Positions 1-7,709 of a DNA stretch of 10,096 bases are shown here, one piece after another. The stretch's first letter is position 1. Each line of letters opens with the position of its first letter. The position numbers and the translations under genes are program-made. The DNA is from JBBRLG01 sp038231495 (GTDB lineage Bacteria; Planctomycetota; Planctomycetia; Gemmatales; Gemmataceae). The stretch covers positions 1 through 10,096 of the forward strand of contig JBBRLG010000259.1 of assembly GCA_038231495.1 (NCBI GenBank), in the 5' to 3' direction. The notes below the pieces were generated by a model that saw only the letters and a list, made by a program, of their open reading frames with translations, did not search any database and was not told the DNA's origin.

Positions 1-130
1 CGCGCCCCGGCCCCCCCCCCCCCCCCCTGGCGGCCGCCCCCCCCCGCACCCGCTCCCGCGCGCGTGCCTGCGCGTTGCTGTGTCCACCTCCAACCAACAC
101 ACACCCCCCCCCCCCCCCCCCCCCCGCACT
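1..130. repeat. C-rich low-complexity tract at window edge
   Basis: Three C homopolymers stand out: 17 C at 11-27, 9 C at 37-45 and 22 C at 104-125, separated by GC- and CA-rich sequence. Composition then changes abruptly to ordinary sequence after about base 130. The tract sits at the very edge of the window, and long C runs are a common sequencing or assembly artefact at contig ends, so it should not be read as biology without raw-read support. A GTG at 80 opens an in-frame extension of the following gene that would translate this tract as a proline run; I do not accept it. Bases 131-250 are ordinary sequence in which I see no convincing promoter. Confidence 0.8.
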
Positions 131-237
131 CCAAAAAAGGTGTTGCAACATTCTCACGCTGAGAAAGGTTGCCACTGGCTGACCGACTCTTCGCAGGATA
201 CGCTGGTCGGTGACGGATTGCCAGAACTTCCACCCTC

Positions 238-241
238 GGAG
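238..241 (+). promoter_or_regulatory. ribosome binding site that fixes the esterase start
   Basis: GGAG lies 9 nt before the ATG at 251. The ATG is followed at once by a signal-peptide-like sequence, so this site decides in favour of 251 over the upstream in-frame GTG at 80. Confidence 0.6.
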
Positions 242-250
242 CGCACGACC

Positions 251-1531
251 ATGCACGGCGGAACTCTCCTGACGGCCCTCGGATCGGTAGGCTGCTTCCT
301 GGTCCTGTTCGGGACGACCGCGCTGGCGGACTTCCCGGAGCCGGCCAAGCTGCCGTCGAATCCGGAACTGCCCGACCCCCTCGTAATGCTTAACGGCGAG
401 CGCGTCAAAACCAAGGAAGATTGGGTAACGAAACGCCGCCCGGAACTGAAGGAGCTTTTTCAGCATTACATGTACGGCCACATGCCGGACGCGCCGGGCA
501 ATGTCACGTTCAAGACCGAGCGGACCGACAAGAAATACCTCGACGGTAAGGCGACCAAGAAGGAAGTGACCATCGCGTTCGGCCCGCCCGACACGCCGAA
601 GCTGCACTTGCTCCTTGTCATTCCGAACGACCGCAAAAAGCCTGCTCCGGTATTCGTGGGAGCGAATTTCCACGGCAACTACACGGTGACGAAGGACCCG
701 ACGATCCCGCTGCCGACGGTGTGGGTGCCGAACGGCACGAAGGACATCAAGGACAATCGGGCGGCCGAGGCGGCGCGCGGCTTCCAGGCTGCCGTCTGGG
801 ACATTGAAGATGTGCTCAGTCGGGGTTATGCGGTCGCCACGTTTTATTGCGGCGACGTGGACCCCGACCGTGCCGACAAGCGCGAGGGCGTCCAGGCCCA
901 CGTCCTGAACAAGGGCGAAACCAAGCCCGGCCCGAACGACTGGGGCAGTGTCGCCGCGTGGGCCTGGGGCATTATGCGGACTGTCGATTACCTCGTGACC
1001 GACGCGGACCTCGACAAGGACCGCATGATCGTCGTCGGCCACTCGCGTCTCGGCAAAGCGGCGCTGGTTGCCGGCGCGTTCGACGAGCGTATCGCGGTGG
1101 TCATCCCGCACCAGGCCGGCTGCGGCGGCACGGCGCCGAGCCGCGGCAAAGTGGGCGAGTCGGTCAAGCGCATCAACACCAGCTTTCCGCACTGGTTCGA
1201 CGCCAATTTCAAGGAGTTCAACGACCAGGTAGACCGTTTGCCGTTCGACCAAAACGGCCTCGTGGCGTTGGTCGCACCGCGGCCGGTTTTGTTCACCAAT
1301 GGCGTCGAGGACACCTGGGCCAACCCGGAGGGCCAGTTCCAGGTGCTGCAAGCGGCGGACCCGGTGTACCGGTTTCTTGGCGTGGAGGGGTTGGAGGCGA
1401 AGAAGATGCCGGAGCCGGGCAAGTTGATCGACAGCCGGGTCGGCTACCACATTCGGCTCGGCAAACACTCAATGGGCAAGGACGACTGGAAGGTGTGGAT
1501 GGATTTTGCGGACAAGCACTTGGGGAAATGA
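251..1531 (+). CDS. exported glucuronoyl esterase-like (CE15-type) alpha/beta hydrolase
   Basis: Predicted 426-residue serine hydrolase. Residues 1-26 form a Sec signal peptide: a hydrophobic stretch with a T-T-A-L-A site followed by DFPEP. The nucleophile motif is GHSRLGK at 263-269 with Ser265. It is followed by a Gly/Cys-rich GCGG segment, as in bacterial CE15 proteins annotated as glucuronoyl esterases or acetylxylan esterases. Likely triad partners are Glu353 in VEDTWANPEG and His406 in GKHS near the C-terminus. Family members cleave ester bonds between glucuronoxylan and lignin or other alcohols; the real substrate here is unknown. Arg266 and Lys269 match positions that in CE15 serve the oxyanion hole and sugar binding. 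The start is set by the GGAG site and signal peptide; the longer reading from 80 would add a proline run from the poly-C tract. The gene converges on the ThuA gene, and its stop codon lies inside the shared inverted repeat. Family is fairly sure, substrate is not. Confidence 0.85.
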   Translation: MHGGTLLTALGSVGCFLVLFGTTALADFPEPAKLPSNPELPDPLVMLNGERVKTKEDWVTKRRPELKELFQHYMYGHMPDAPGNVTFKTERTDKKYLDGKATKKEVTIAFGPPDTPKLHLLLVIPNDRKKPAPVFVGANFHGNYTVTKDPTIPLPTVWVPNGTKDIKDNRAAEAARGFQAAVWDIEDVLSRGYAVATFYCGDVDPDRADKREGVQAHVLNKGETKPGPNDWGSVAAWAWGIMRTVDYLVTDADLDKDRMIVVGHSRLGKAALVAGAFDERIAVVIPHQAGCGGTAPSRGKVGESVKRINTSFPHWFDANFKEFNDQVDRLPFDQNGLVALVAPRPVLFTNGVEDTWANPEGQFQVLQAADPVYRFLGVEGLEAKKMPEPGKLIDSRVGYHIRLGKHSMGKDDWKVWMDFADKHLGK

Positions 1532-1607
1532 TGAATGATGAATGATGAATCAAAGACCAATACAACGGGCTTTCTGTCTTTGATTCATCATTCATCATTC
1601 ATCATTT
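1526..1607. terminator. 32-bp perfect inverted repeat between convergent genes, built of 7-bp units
   Basis: Left arm 1526-1557 and right arm 1576-1607 are exact reverse complements (32 of 32), with an 18-nt loop at 1558-1575. Each arm has three direct copies of the heptamer TGATGAA followed by TCAAAGAC. The stop codons of the esterase (TGA, 1529-1531) and of the ThuA gene (TGA on the minus strand, 1604-1602) both fall in the arms, so the two genes end in the same sequence. Transcripts from either side could form a very long AT-rich hairpin. There is no clear U-run, so classical intrinsic termination is uncertain; a bidirectional terminator or 3'-end stabiliser is inferred from position. Confidence 0.6.
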
Positions 1608-2531
1608 GCCCTTACGGTCGAGGTTTTTCTTCAGCTCCGCGGCATCCAGTTCCACTTTTGCCCCCTCCTTCGGTACATCGACGTGGGCCGTCCACAGGAC
1701 CGCGTTGACGACCAGGCGGCGGAAATTCTCGTCGCCCCAGTTGTTGTGGAAGTGGCCGCCGGTGAAGCCGAAACTGCGACCCTTGTTGTCGCGCTCGAAC
1801 GCCCAGGCGACAGTCTCCTCACGGCCGGGGTGCTTCTTCGCGTCGTCGGTGCCGCGCTTGTCGTCGGGCGGCGTCGCCGTCAGGATCGGCGTGACCTTTT
1901 TTGATTCGGGCGCGAAGCGGATGTTGAAGTACCACTCGTCGTTGATCGCGAACGGCTTGACGCCGCGCGTGATTTCGTGTTCGGGAATCTTCTTGAAGTC
2001 GGCCTTCCAGTGCGGGTTGGTCGAGAAGTTCGTTTCGTAATAGCCGCCCAGCCAGTTGAGTACATGGTCGCTCTTGCTCTTGGGATATTCAACCGCGTAG
2101 TGCAGGTTGACGAAGCCGATGCCGGAGTCCATCAGCTTCTGCACGACCTCCTCGTGGTCCTTCTGGATGATCGGATGGCCGCTGCCGCCGTCCATGAAGA
2201 AGATGACCGTTTTGGCGTCGGCGAACGTCTTCTCGGGGTCTTTCGGCCAGCCGTCGCGGGCCATCACGGGGAACACACCCGGCGTTTCCTGGAGCAGTTT
2301 CATCAGGATGGCGGAACCGGCGAAGAACTCGTGTTCACCCGGCCCGTGGCTTTGTTTGCCGGCGACGATGACGATCTTGGTCAATTTCGGGTCGGTGGGT
2401 TGCTTCTCAAGCGGCACGCCCGACTGGTCGAAGGGGTCGGGGTCCGCGGCCAGGATTGACAGGCTAAAACCGGCCATTCCAAGGACAACGAGCGACAGCG
2501 CCGCCTGGTGGAAAAAGCGATTACTCGGCAC
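1602..2531 (-). CDS. exported ThuA-like domain protein
   Basis: Predicted 309-residue protein of the ThuA family (trehalose-utilisation, PF06283), which has a class I glutamine amidotransferase-like flavodoxin fold. The GTG start at 2531 is chosen because AAAGGAA lies just upstream; a TTG at 2558 would add nine residues. Residues 1-29 look like a Sec signal peptide (hydrophobic 10-27, then AADPDP). The domain runs from about 52 to 282: a first strand KIVIVAG, the SHGPGEHEF segment at 61-69 typical of planctomycete members, NLHYAVE at 142-148, DEWYF at 198-202, and GGHFHNNWGDENF at 258-270 before the final helix. The C-terminal tail is charged. Biochemistry is poorly known; members are often found with sugar-oxidising or glycan-degrading genes. 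About 100 nt separate it from the small gene upstream; TAGAAT at minus-strand 2591-2586 is a possible weak -10 box. Its 3' end shares the inverted repeat with the convergent esterase. Confidence 0.88.
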   Translation of the reverse strand: MPSNRFFHQAALSLVVLGMAGFSLSILAADPDPFDQSGVPLEKQPTDPKLTKIVIVAGKQSHGPGEHEFFAGSAILMKLLQETPGVFPVMARDGWPKDPEKTFADAKTVIFFMDGGSGHPIIQKDHEEVVQKLMDSGIGFVNLHYAVEYPKSKSDHVLNWLGGYYETNFSTNPHWKADFKKIPEHEITRGVKPFAINDEWYFNIRFAPESKKVTPILTATPPDDKRGTDDAKKHPGREETVAWAFERDNKGRSFGFTGGHFHNNWGDENFRRLVVNAVLWTAHVDVPKEGAKVELDAAELKKNLDRKGK

Positions 2532-2538
2532 GTTCGTA

Positions 2539-2545
2539 TTCCTTT
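2539..2545 (-). promoter_or_regulatory. ribosome binding site that fixes the ThuA-gene start
   Basis: AAAGGAA on the minus strand. Its AGGA core ends 8 nt before the GTG at 2531. It supports GTG 2531 over the TTG at 2558, which has no comparable site. Confidence 0.6.
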
Positions 2546-2633
2546 CGTGGTGTTGCAAAACTGGGTCGAGGTCCGGTGAGGTGAGATTCTATCCAGGCCG
2601 CACGGCTGAGCGACACGTCCAACCGAATGACCA

Positions 2634-2960
2634 TTACAGCCGGCAAAGCTTCGTTTGGCTTGCCCTTTCATCAAGGATTGTTTGCGCTTCCTTAAGGCGC
2701 GCGGCCCATTCCTCTTCGGACCAGGGCCATGCGGGAGATTGGTTCGGTGGCGGTTCGTCCCCTATACGCCCTTGGTCCGCAGGATCGGGAATGGCAGCGG
2801 CGATGAGCATGCCCAACTCAGCCGGCAGCGCGCGGTGAGTCAACTGCAATTCTTTGGCTGGTCGGACACCGTTGCGATAATGCACTTCTTCGTACATCCA
2901 ATGGCGGAGAAAGACTTCCTCGTCAGGGGACAGCCTCATTGGGGATTGCGTCTTCGGCAT
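2634..2960 (-). CDS. small hypothetical protein overlapping the zinc-ribbon gene
   Basis: Predicted 108 residues from ATG 2960; an ATG at 2939 (101 residues) or a TTG at 2975 (113 residues) are possible, and no Shine-Dalgarno site settles it. I do not recognise a named family. The N-terminal third is a likely helical segment with DEEVFLRHWMYEEVHYR. Next comes a hydrophobic LGMLIAAAIPDP stretch, too short and proline-broken to be a sure membrane helix. A proline-rich linker with PPP follows, then an acidic/basic helix starting WPWSEEEWAARL. There is no signal peptide, so it is probably cytoplasmic. The start lies inside the upstream 128-residue gene (17 to 53 nt overlap depending on start), which suggests translational coupling and a shared role. 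Its reading frame has normal GC-rich codon use and a clean stop. My impression that similar pairs occur in other planctomycetes is memory, not a search result. Confidence 0.72.
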   Translation of the reverse strand: MPKTQSPMRLSPDEEVFLRHWMYEEVHYRNGVRPAKELQLTHRALPAELGMLIAAAIPDPADQGRIGDEPPPNQSPAWPWSEEEWAARLKEAQTILDERASQTKLCRL

Positions 2961-3309
2961 AGGTGTACCCGTCAAATGGTTGGTTGCCCGCCGGTTGGGT
3001 AAAGCGCTGGCGTAACGCCCAAACCGACAATGGCACCGTCGGCGGCTCGCCGTCGGCGACTTTCTTGATTTCCAACTCGGCCTGCCCGTACCGGAACACC
3101 GGCCAACCCGTTAGCGCGGGTTGGGGCCGCCCAACCGAATCGAAGCCGAAAAGGCCGTTGCAGTAGGGGCAGGCCAACGCAGCACCTGGCCGAGCGAGGA
3201 ACAATTGCCGATAAGCCGGCTCCGACCGCCTGATAGCGGGAAGACACTCTAGCAAGGCATCAACGATGTATCCGGAACAAAGGGGGCAAACGATGCTCCA
3301 ATAAGGCAT
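2923..3309 (-). CDS. small four-cysteine zinc-ribbon-like protein, function unknown
   Basis: Predicted 128-residue protein from the ATG at 3309. Two CxxC knuckles are visible: CPLC at residues 8-11 and CPYC at 47-50, spaced like a zinc ribbon, with an extra Cys at 22. Between them is a mostly helical, Arg-rich segment (PAIRRSEPAYRQLF). After the second knuckle come GLFGFD, a GWPVFRYG segment at 68-75, and a KKVADGEPP turn. There is no signal peptide or membrane helix, so a cytoplasmic metal-binding or nucleic-acid-binding role is possible but only inferred. The start lacks a Shine-Dalgarno site; the bases just before it read TACAAT, so it may be leaderless or poorly initiated. It follows the DUF1501 gene by 48 nt, and its 3' end overlaps the next small gene. 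I do not recognise the family by name. Confidence 0.8.
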   Translation of the reverse strand: MPYWSIVCPLCSGYIVDALLECLPAIRRSEPAYRQLFLARPGAALACPYCNGLFGFDSVGRPQPALTGWPVFRYGQAELEIKKVADGEPPTVPLSVWALRQRFTQPAGNQPFDGYTYAEDAIPNEAVP

Positions 3310-3317
3310 ATTGTACC

Positions 3318-3345
3318 AATCTTGAGTTGGAGAGAAATCAAGATT
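3318..3345. repeat. 8-bp inverted repeat between DUF1501 gene and zinc-ribbon gene
   Basis: AATCTTGA (3318-3325) and TCAAGATT (3338-3345) are exact reverse complements around a 12-nt spacer. On the minus strand the element begins 12 nt after the DUF1501 stop codon and ends 8 nt before the zinc-ribbon start. With no U-run after it, it is a poor intrinsic terminator. It could be an operator, a weak 3' hairpin or chance. Confidence 0.35.
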
Positions 3346-3357
3346 TCCCCACCGGCT

Positions 3358-4779
3358 TCAAGCCATGATGTCCACGACAACATTCCCACTAACATCGGTC
3401 AACCGGAAATCGCGGCCTTCGTAGCGATAGGTCAGCTTTTCATGGTCGAGTCCCAGCAGGTAGAGCAACGTCGCGTGCAGGTCGTGGACGTGGACCTTGT
3501 TCTCCGCGGCGAAATAGCCGTAATCGTCGGTCGCGCCATACTTGAAGCCGCCCTTCACGCCGCCGCCCGCCATCCACATCGTAAAGCCGTCGGGGTTGTG
3601 GTCGCGGCCGTCGGTGCCCTGGGCCGTCGGCGTCCGCCCGAACTCGCCGCCCCACAGAACCAATGTGTCGTGCAAGAGGCCGCGTGCCTTCAGGTCAGTC
3701 AGCAAACCGGCAATCGGCCTGTCCACTTCAAGCGCGTTCTTCTCGTGGCCTTTTTTCAGCTCACTGTGCTGGTCCCACTGCACGAAGGCGTCGCTGTGCG
3801 TGACCTGCACGAAGCGCACGCCGCGCTCGGCGAAGCGACGCGCGAGTAGGCACTGGCGGCCGAAGTTGGCCGTCGTCTTGTCGTCGAGGCCGTACAGCTT
3901 GCGTGTCGCCTCGGTCTCGTTGCCGATATTTTCAACCTCCGGCATCTCCGTTTGCATGCGGAACGCCAGCTCAAAGCTGTTGATGCGGCCCTCCAGCGCC
4001 GCGTTCGGTCCGGCGTCGGCAAGGTGGTCGCGGTTCATCTCCGCCAGGCGGGCCAGTTGTAGCTTTTGTACGTCGGTCGGTGTCCGGTCGTTGTGGACGT
4101 AAGCGACGCGAGCTTGATCCGAGGGCACACTCGCGTTGCCCAGCGGCGTGCCCTGGTAGGCGGCGGGCAGGAACGCCGACCCCCAGTTGTTGACGCCGCC
4201 GTGGGCCAACGTCGGGCAGATCGTGATGAAGCCGGGCAGATTGCGGTTCTCGGTACCGAGGCCGTAGGTGATCCACGACCCCATGCTCGGCCGCACAAAG
4301 TTGTCGCTGCCCGTGTGCAGTTTCAACGCCGCCCCGCCGTGCGCCGCGTTGGTGCCGTGCAGGGAATGGATAAAACAGATGTCATCGACGCAACGCGCCA
4401 CGTTGGGAAATAGCTCGCTGACCTCGATGCCGCTTTGGCCGTATTTCTTGAACTTCCAAGGCGACTTGAGCAGGTTGCCGGTGGGCGCGAACTGCACGCG
4501 CGGCTTGTCGAACGGCAACGGTTTGCCGTGGTCGCGCTCCAGCAGCGGCTTGGGGTCGAAGGTATCGACGTGCGACGGGCCGCCCTTCATGAACAGGAAG
4601 ATGACGCGCTTGGCCCGCGCCAGGACATGGGGCGAGCGCGGGGCGAGTGGGTCGGTCGGGGCCGTGGCGGAGCGCGCTTCGTCCGCGAGGAGCGAGGTCA
4701 GCGCCAGGTGTCCGAAGCCGAGGGCGCAGGTCTTGAGCAATCGGCGGCGCGAACAAGGTTCTGAAAGGCGTGCGTCCAC
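3358..4779 (-). CDS. DUF1501 family protein with Tat-type signal
   Basis: Predicted 473 residues of the DUF1501 family (PF07394), related in fold to alkaline phosphatases and sulfatases. Residues 10-16, SRRRLLK, fit the twin-arginine consensus and precede a hydrophobic stretch, so export by Tat is likely. Family landmarks are KGGPSHVDTFDPKP (65-78, start of the core domain), GGEFGRTP (377-384), GRDHNPDG (391-398) and VHDLHATLLYLLG (431-443). The Asp, Glu and His residues in these segments are the probable metal ligands. The substrate is unknown; hydrolysis of phosphate or sulfate esters on glycans is inferred from the fold. GTG 4779 is chosen because AGGAG lies 5 nt upstream; GTG 4785 would overlap that site and add two residues. 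It follows the PSCyt/PSD1 gene by 8 nt, the classic planctomycete pair, and is surely co-transcribed with it. Confidence 0.92.
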   Translation of the reverse strand: MDARLSEPCSRRRLLKTCALGFGHLALTSLLADEARSATAPTDPLAPRSPHVLARAKRVIFLFMKGGPSHVDTFDPKPLLERDHGKPLPFDKPRVQFAPTGNLLKSPWKFKKYGQSGIEVSELFPNVARCVDDICFIHSLHGTNAAHGGAALKLHTGSDNFVRPSMGSWITYGLGTENRNLPGFITICPTLAHGGVNNWGSAFLPAAYQGTPLGNASVPSDQARVAYVHNDRTPTDVQKLQLARLAEMNRDHLADAGPNAALEGRINSFELAFRMQTEMPEVENIGNETEATRKLYGLDDKTTANFGRQCLLARRFAERGVRFVQVTHSDAFVQWDQHSELKKGHEKNALEVDRPIAGLLTDLKARGLLHDTLVLWGGEFGRTPTAQGTDGRDHNPDGFTMWMAGGGVKGGFKYGATDDYGYFAAENKVHVHDLHATLLYLLGLDHEKLTYRYEGRDFRLTDVSGNVVVDIMA

Positions 4780-4784
4780 GGCCA

Positions 4785-4787
4785 CTC

Positions 4788-4789
<2 letters not shown>
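4785..4789 (-). promoter_or_regulatory. ribosome binding site overlapping the upstream stop codon
   Basis: AGGAG on the minus strand spans the last two bases of the TAG stop (4790-4788) of the cytochrome gene and sits 5 nt before GTG 4779. It decides the DUF1501 start and points to translational coupling of the pair. Confidence 0.6.
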
Positions 4790-7238
<2,449 letters not shown>

Positions 7239-7244
7239 GGTGCC

Positions 7245-7272
7245 ATTATCCCCGGTGGGCGCGAGAACGCAA
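7245..7272 (-). promoter_or_regulatory. candidate promoter of the cytochrome/DUF1501 block
   Basis: On the minus strand TTGCGT (7272-7267), a 16-nt spacer and GATAAT (7250-7245) resemble a sigma-70 promoter. Only 6 nt separate the -10 box from the ATG at 7238, so transcription would begin at or next to the start codon and the mRNA would be nearly leaderless. This is a sequence match only. Confidence 0.3.
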
Positions 7273-7382
7273 GGAAGATTAGACGTAACCGTTCACCGCG
7301 TTGTTGAAAACCAGCCAACCGTAGACCTGGCGCGCTATCCTTTCCGCGACGACCCATTCGTTTCTCGTGGCTTGAGAGCAAA

Positions 7383-7442
7383 GGAAACGAACTTTACTTC
7401 CGCAAGTGCTTATCGGGTATTCTCTTGGGGAAGTTCGTTTCC
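7383..7442. repeat. 12-bp perfect inverted repeat, 36-bp spacer
   Basis: GGAAACGAACTT (7383-7394) and AAGTTCGTTTCC (7431-7442) are exact reverse complements. A third, partial copy, ATTCGTTTCTCG, lies at 7356-7367 in the direct orientation of the right arm. The element sits about 145-205 bp upstream of the cytochrome gene start. It may be a paired protein-binding site, a stem-loop or the ends of a small degenerate element; nothing in the sequence decides between these. Confidence 0.45.
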
Positions 7443-7554
7443 CGACCCCCTGACACACCCCCCTGGATTCTCTCCTGCCGTTGATGTCCAATCAGGTCCA
7501 CTGCCCGCACCCGGTGAACGGTTACGATTAAACGTCGCGTAACGGGCAACAAAA

Positions 7555-7589
7555 TAGCTGTTAGCTGTCAGCTATTCGCTGTCAGCCAA
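7555..7589. repeat. heptamer repeat array, TAGCTGT-like units
   Basis: Five consecutive 7-bp units: TAGCTGT, TAGCTGT, CAGCTAT, TCGCTGT and CAGCCAA. The first two are identical and the later ones degenerate. TAGCTG and CAGCTA around a single T (7562-7574) also make a short inverted repeat. The 7-bp period is shared with the next array and with the convergent-gene repeat at 1526-1607, though the unit sequences differ. Confidence 0.7.
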
Positions 7590-7597
7590 TGCCGGCC

Positions 7598-7632
7598 ACG
7601 GACAACGGACAACGGACTACGGACTACGGACA
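7598..7632. repeat. heptamer repeat array, ACGGACA/ACGGACT units
   Basis: Five exact-length 7-bp units in a row: ACGGACA twice, ACGGACT twice, then ACGGACA, differing only at the last base. It starts 8 nt after the preceding heptamer array and ends 6 nt before the candidate -35 box of ettA. Short tandem heptamers of this kind are well known in filamentous cyanobacteria; their role is unknown. Confidence 0.8.
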
Positions 7633-7638
7633 ACTGGT

Positions 7639-7667
7639 TTGACCTTCCCCCACGCCTCCTGTAGGTT
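7639..7667 (+). promoter_or_regulatory. candidate sigma-70 promoter of ettA
   Basis: TTGACC (7639-7644) matches the -35 consensus at five of six positions. A 17-nt spacer leads to TAGGTT (7662-7667), which keeps the T, A and final T of the -10 box. The predicted leader to ATG 7710 is about 35 nt and contains GAGAAGGG just before the start. Confidence 0.4.
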
Positions 7668-7709
7668 AAATCCATACGCCCCGGAACGAACAATCGGCGA
7701 GAAGGGTCC

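Larger units (their letters stand above)
7239..7709. other. 471-bp divergent intergenic region
   Basis: No convincing gene. It separates the leftward cytochrome/DUF1501 block from the rightward ettA gene and so should hold both promoters. From left to right it contains a candidate minus-strand promoter at 7245-7272, a stretch of lower GC content, a 12-bp inverted repeat at 7383-7442, pyrimidine-rich sequence around 7440-7475, two arrays of 7-bp repeats at 7555-7632 and a candidate plus-strand promoter at 7639-7667. A minus-strand open frame of 70 codons at 7279-7491 starts only with TTG and has no ribosome site, so I leave it out. Confidence 0.7.

Noticed and set aside
143..168. TTGCAACA followed by GAAAGG upstream of the esterase, also found upstream of the ThuA gene (2558-2541, minus strand)
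   Set aside because: Spacing between the two words differs (12 versus 4 nt), and near the ThuA gene GAAAGG is simply the ribosome site; a shared regulator site is not supported.
80..250. In-frame GTG extension of the esterase gene giving a proline-rich N-terminus
   Set aside because: It translates the suspect poly-C tract, buries the signal peptide 57 residues inside the protein, and lacks a ribosome site; ATG 251 has GGAG at 9 nt.
7279..7491. Minus-strand open frame of 70 codons in the intergenic region
   Set aside because: It starts only with TTG, has no ribosome site, overlaps the inverted repeat, and its product matches no family I know. Its last third reads like coding sequence, so a gene remnant cannot be excluded, but this is too weak to list.
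7555..7632. CRISPR-like array
   Set aside because: Units are only 7 bp with no spacers and no cas genes nearby; these are tandem heptamers.
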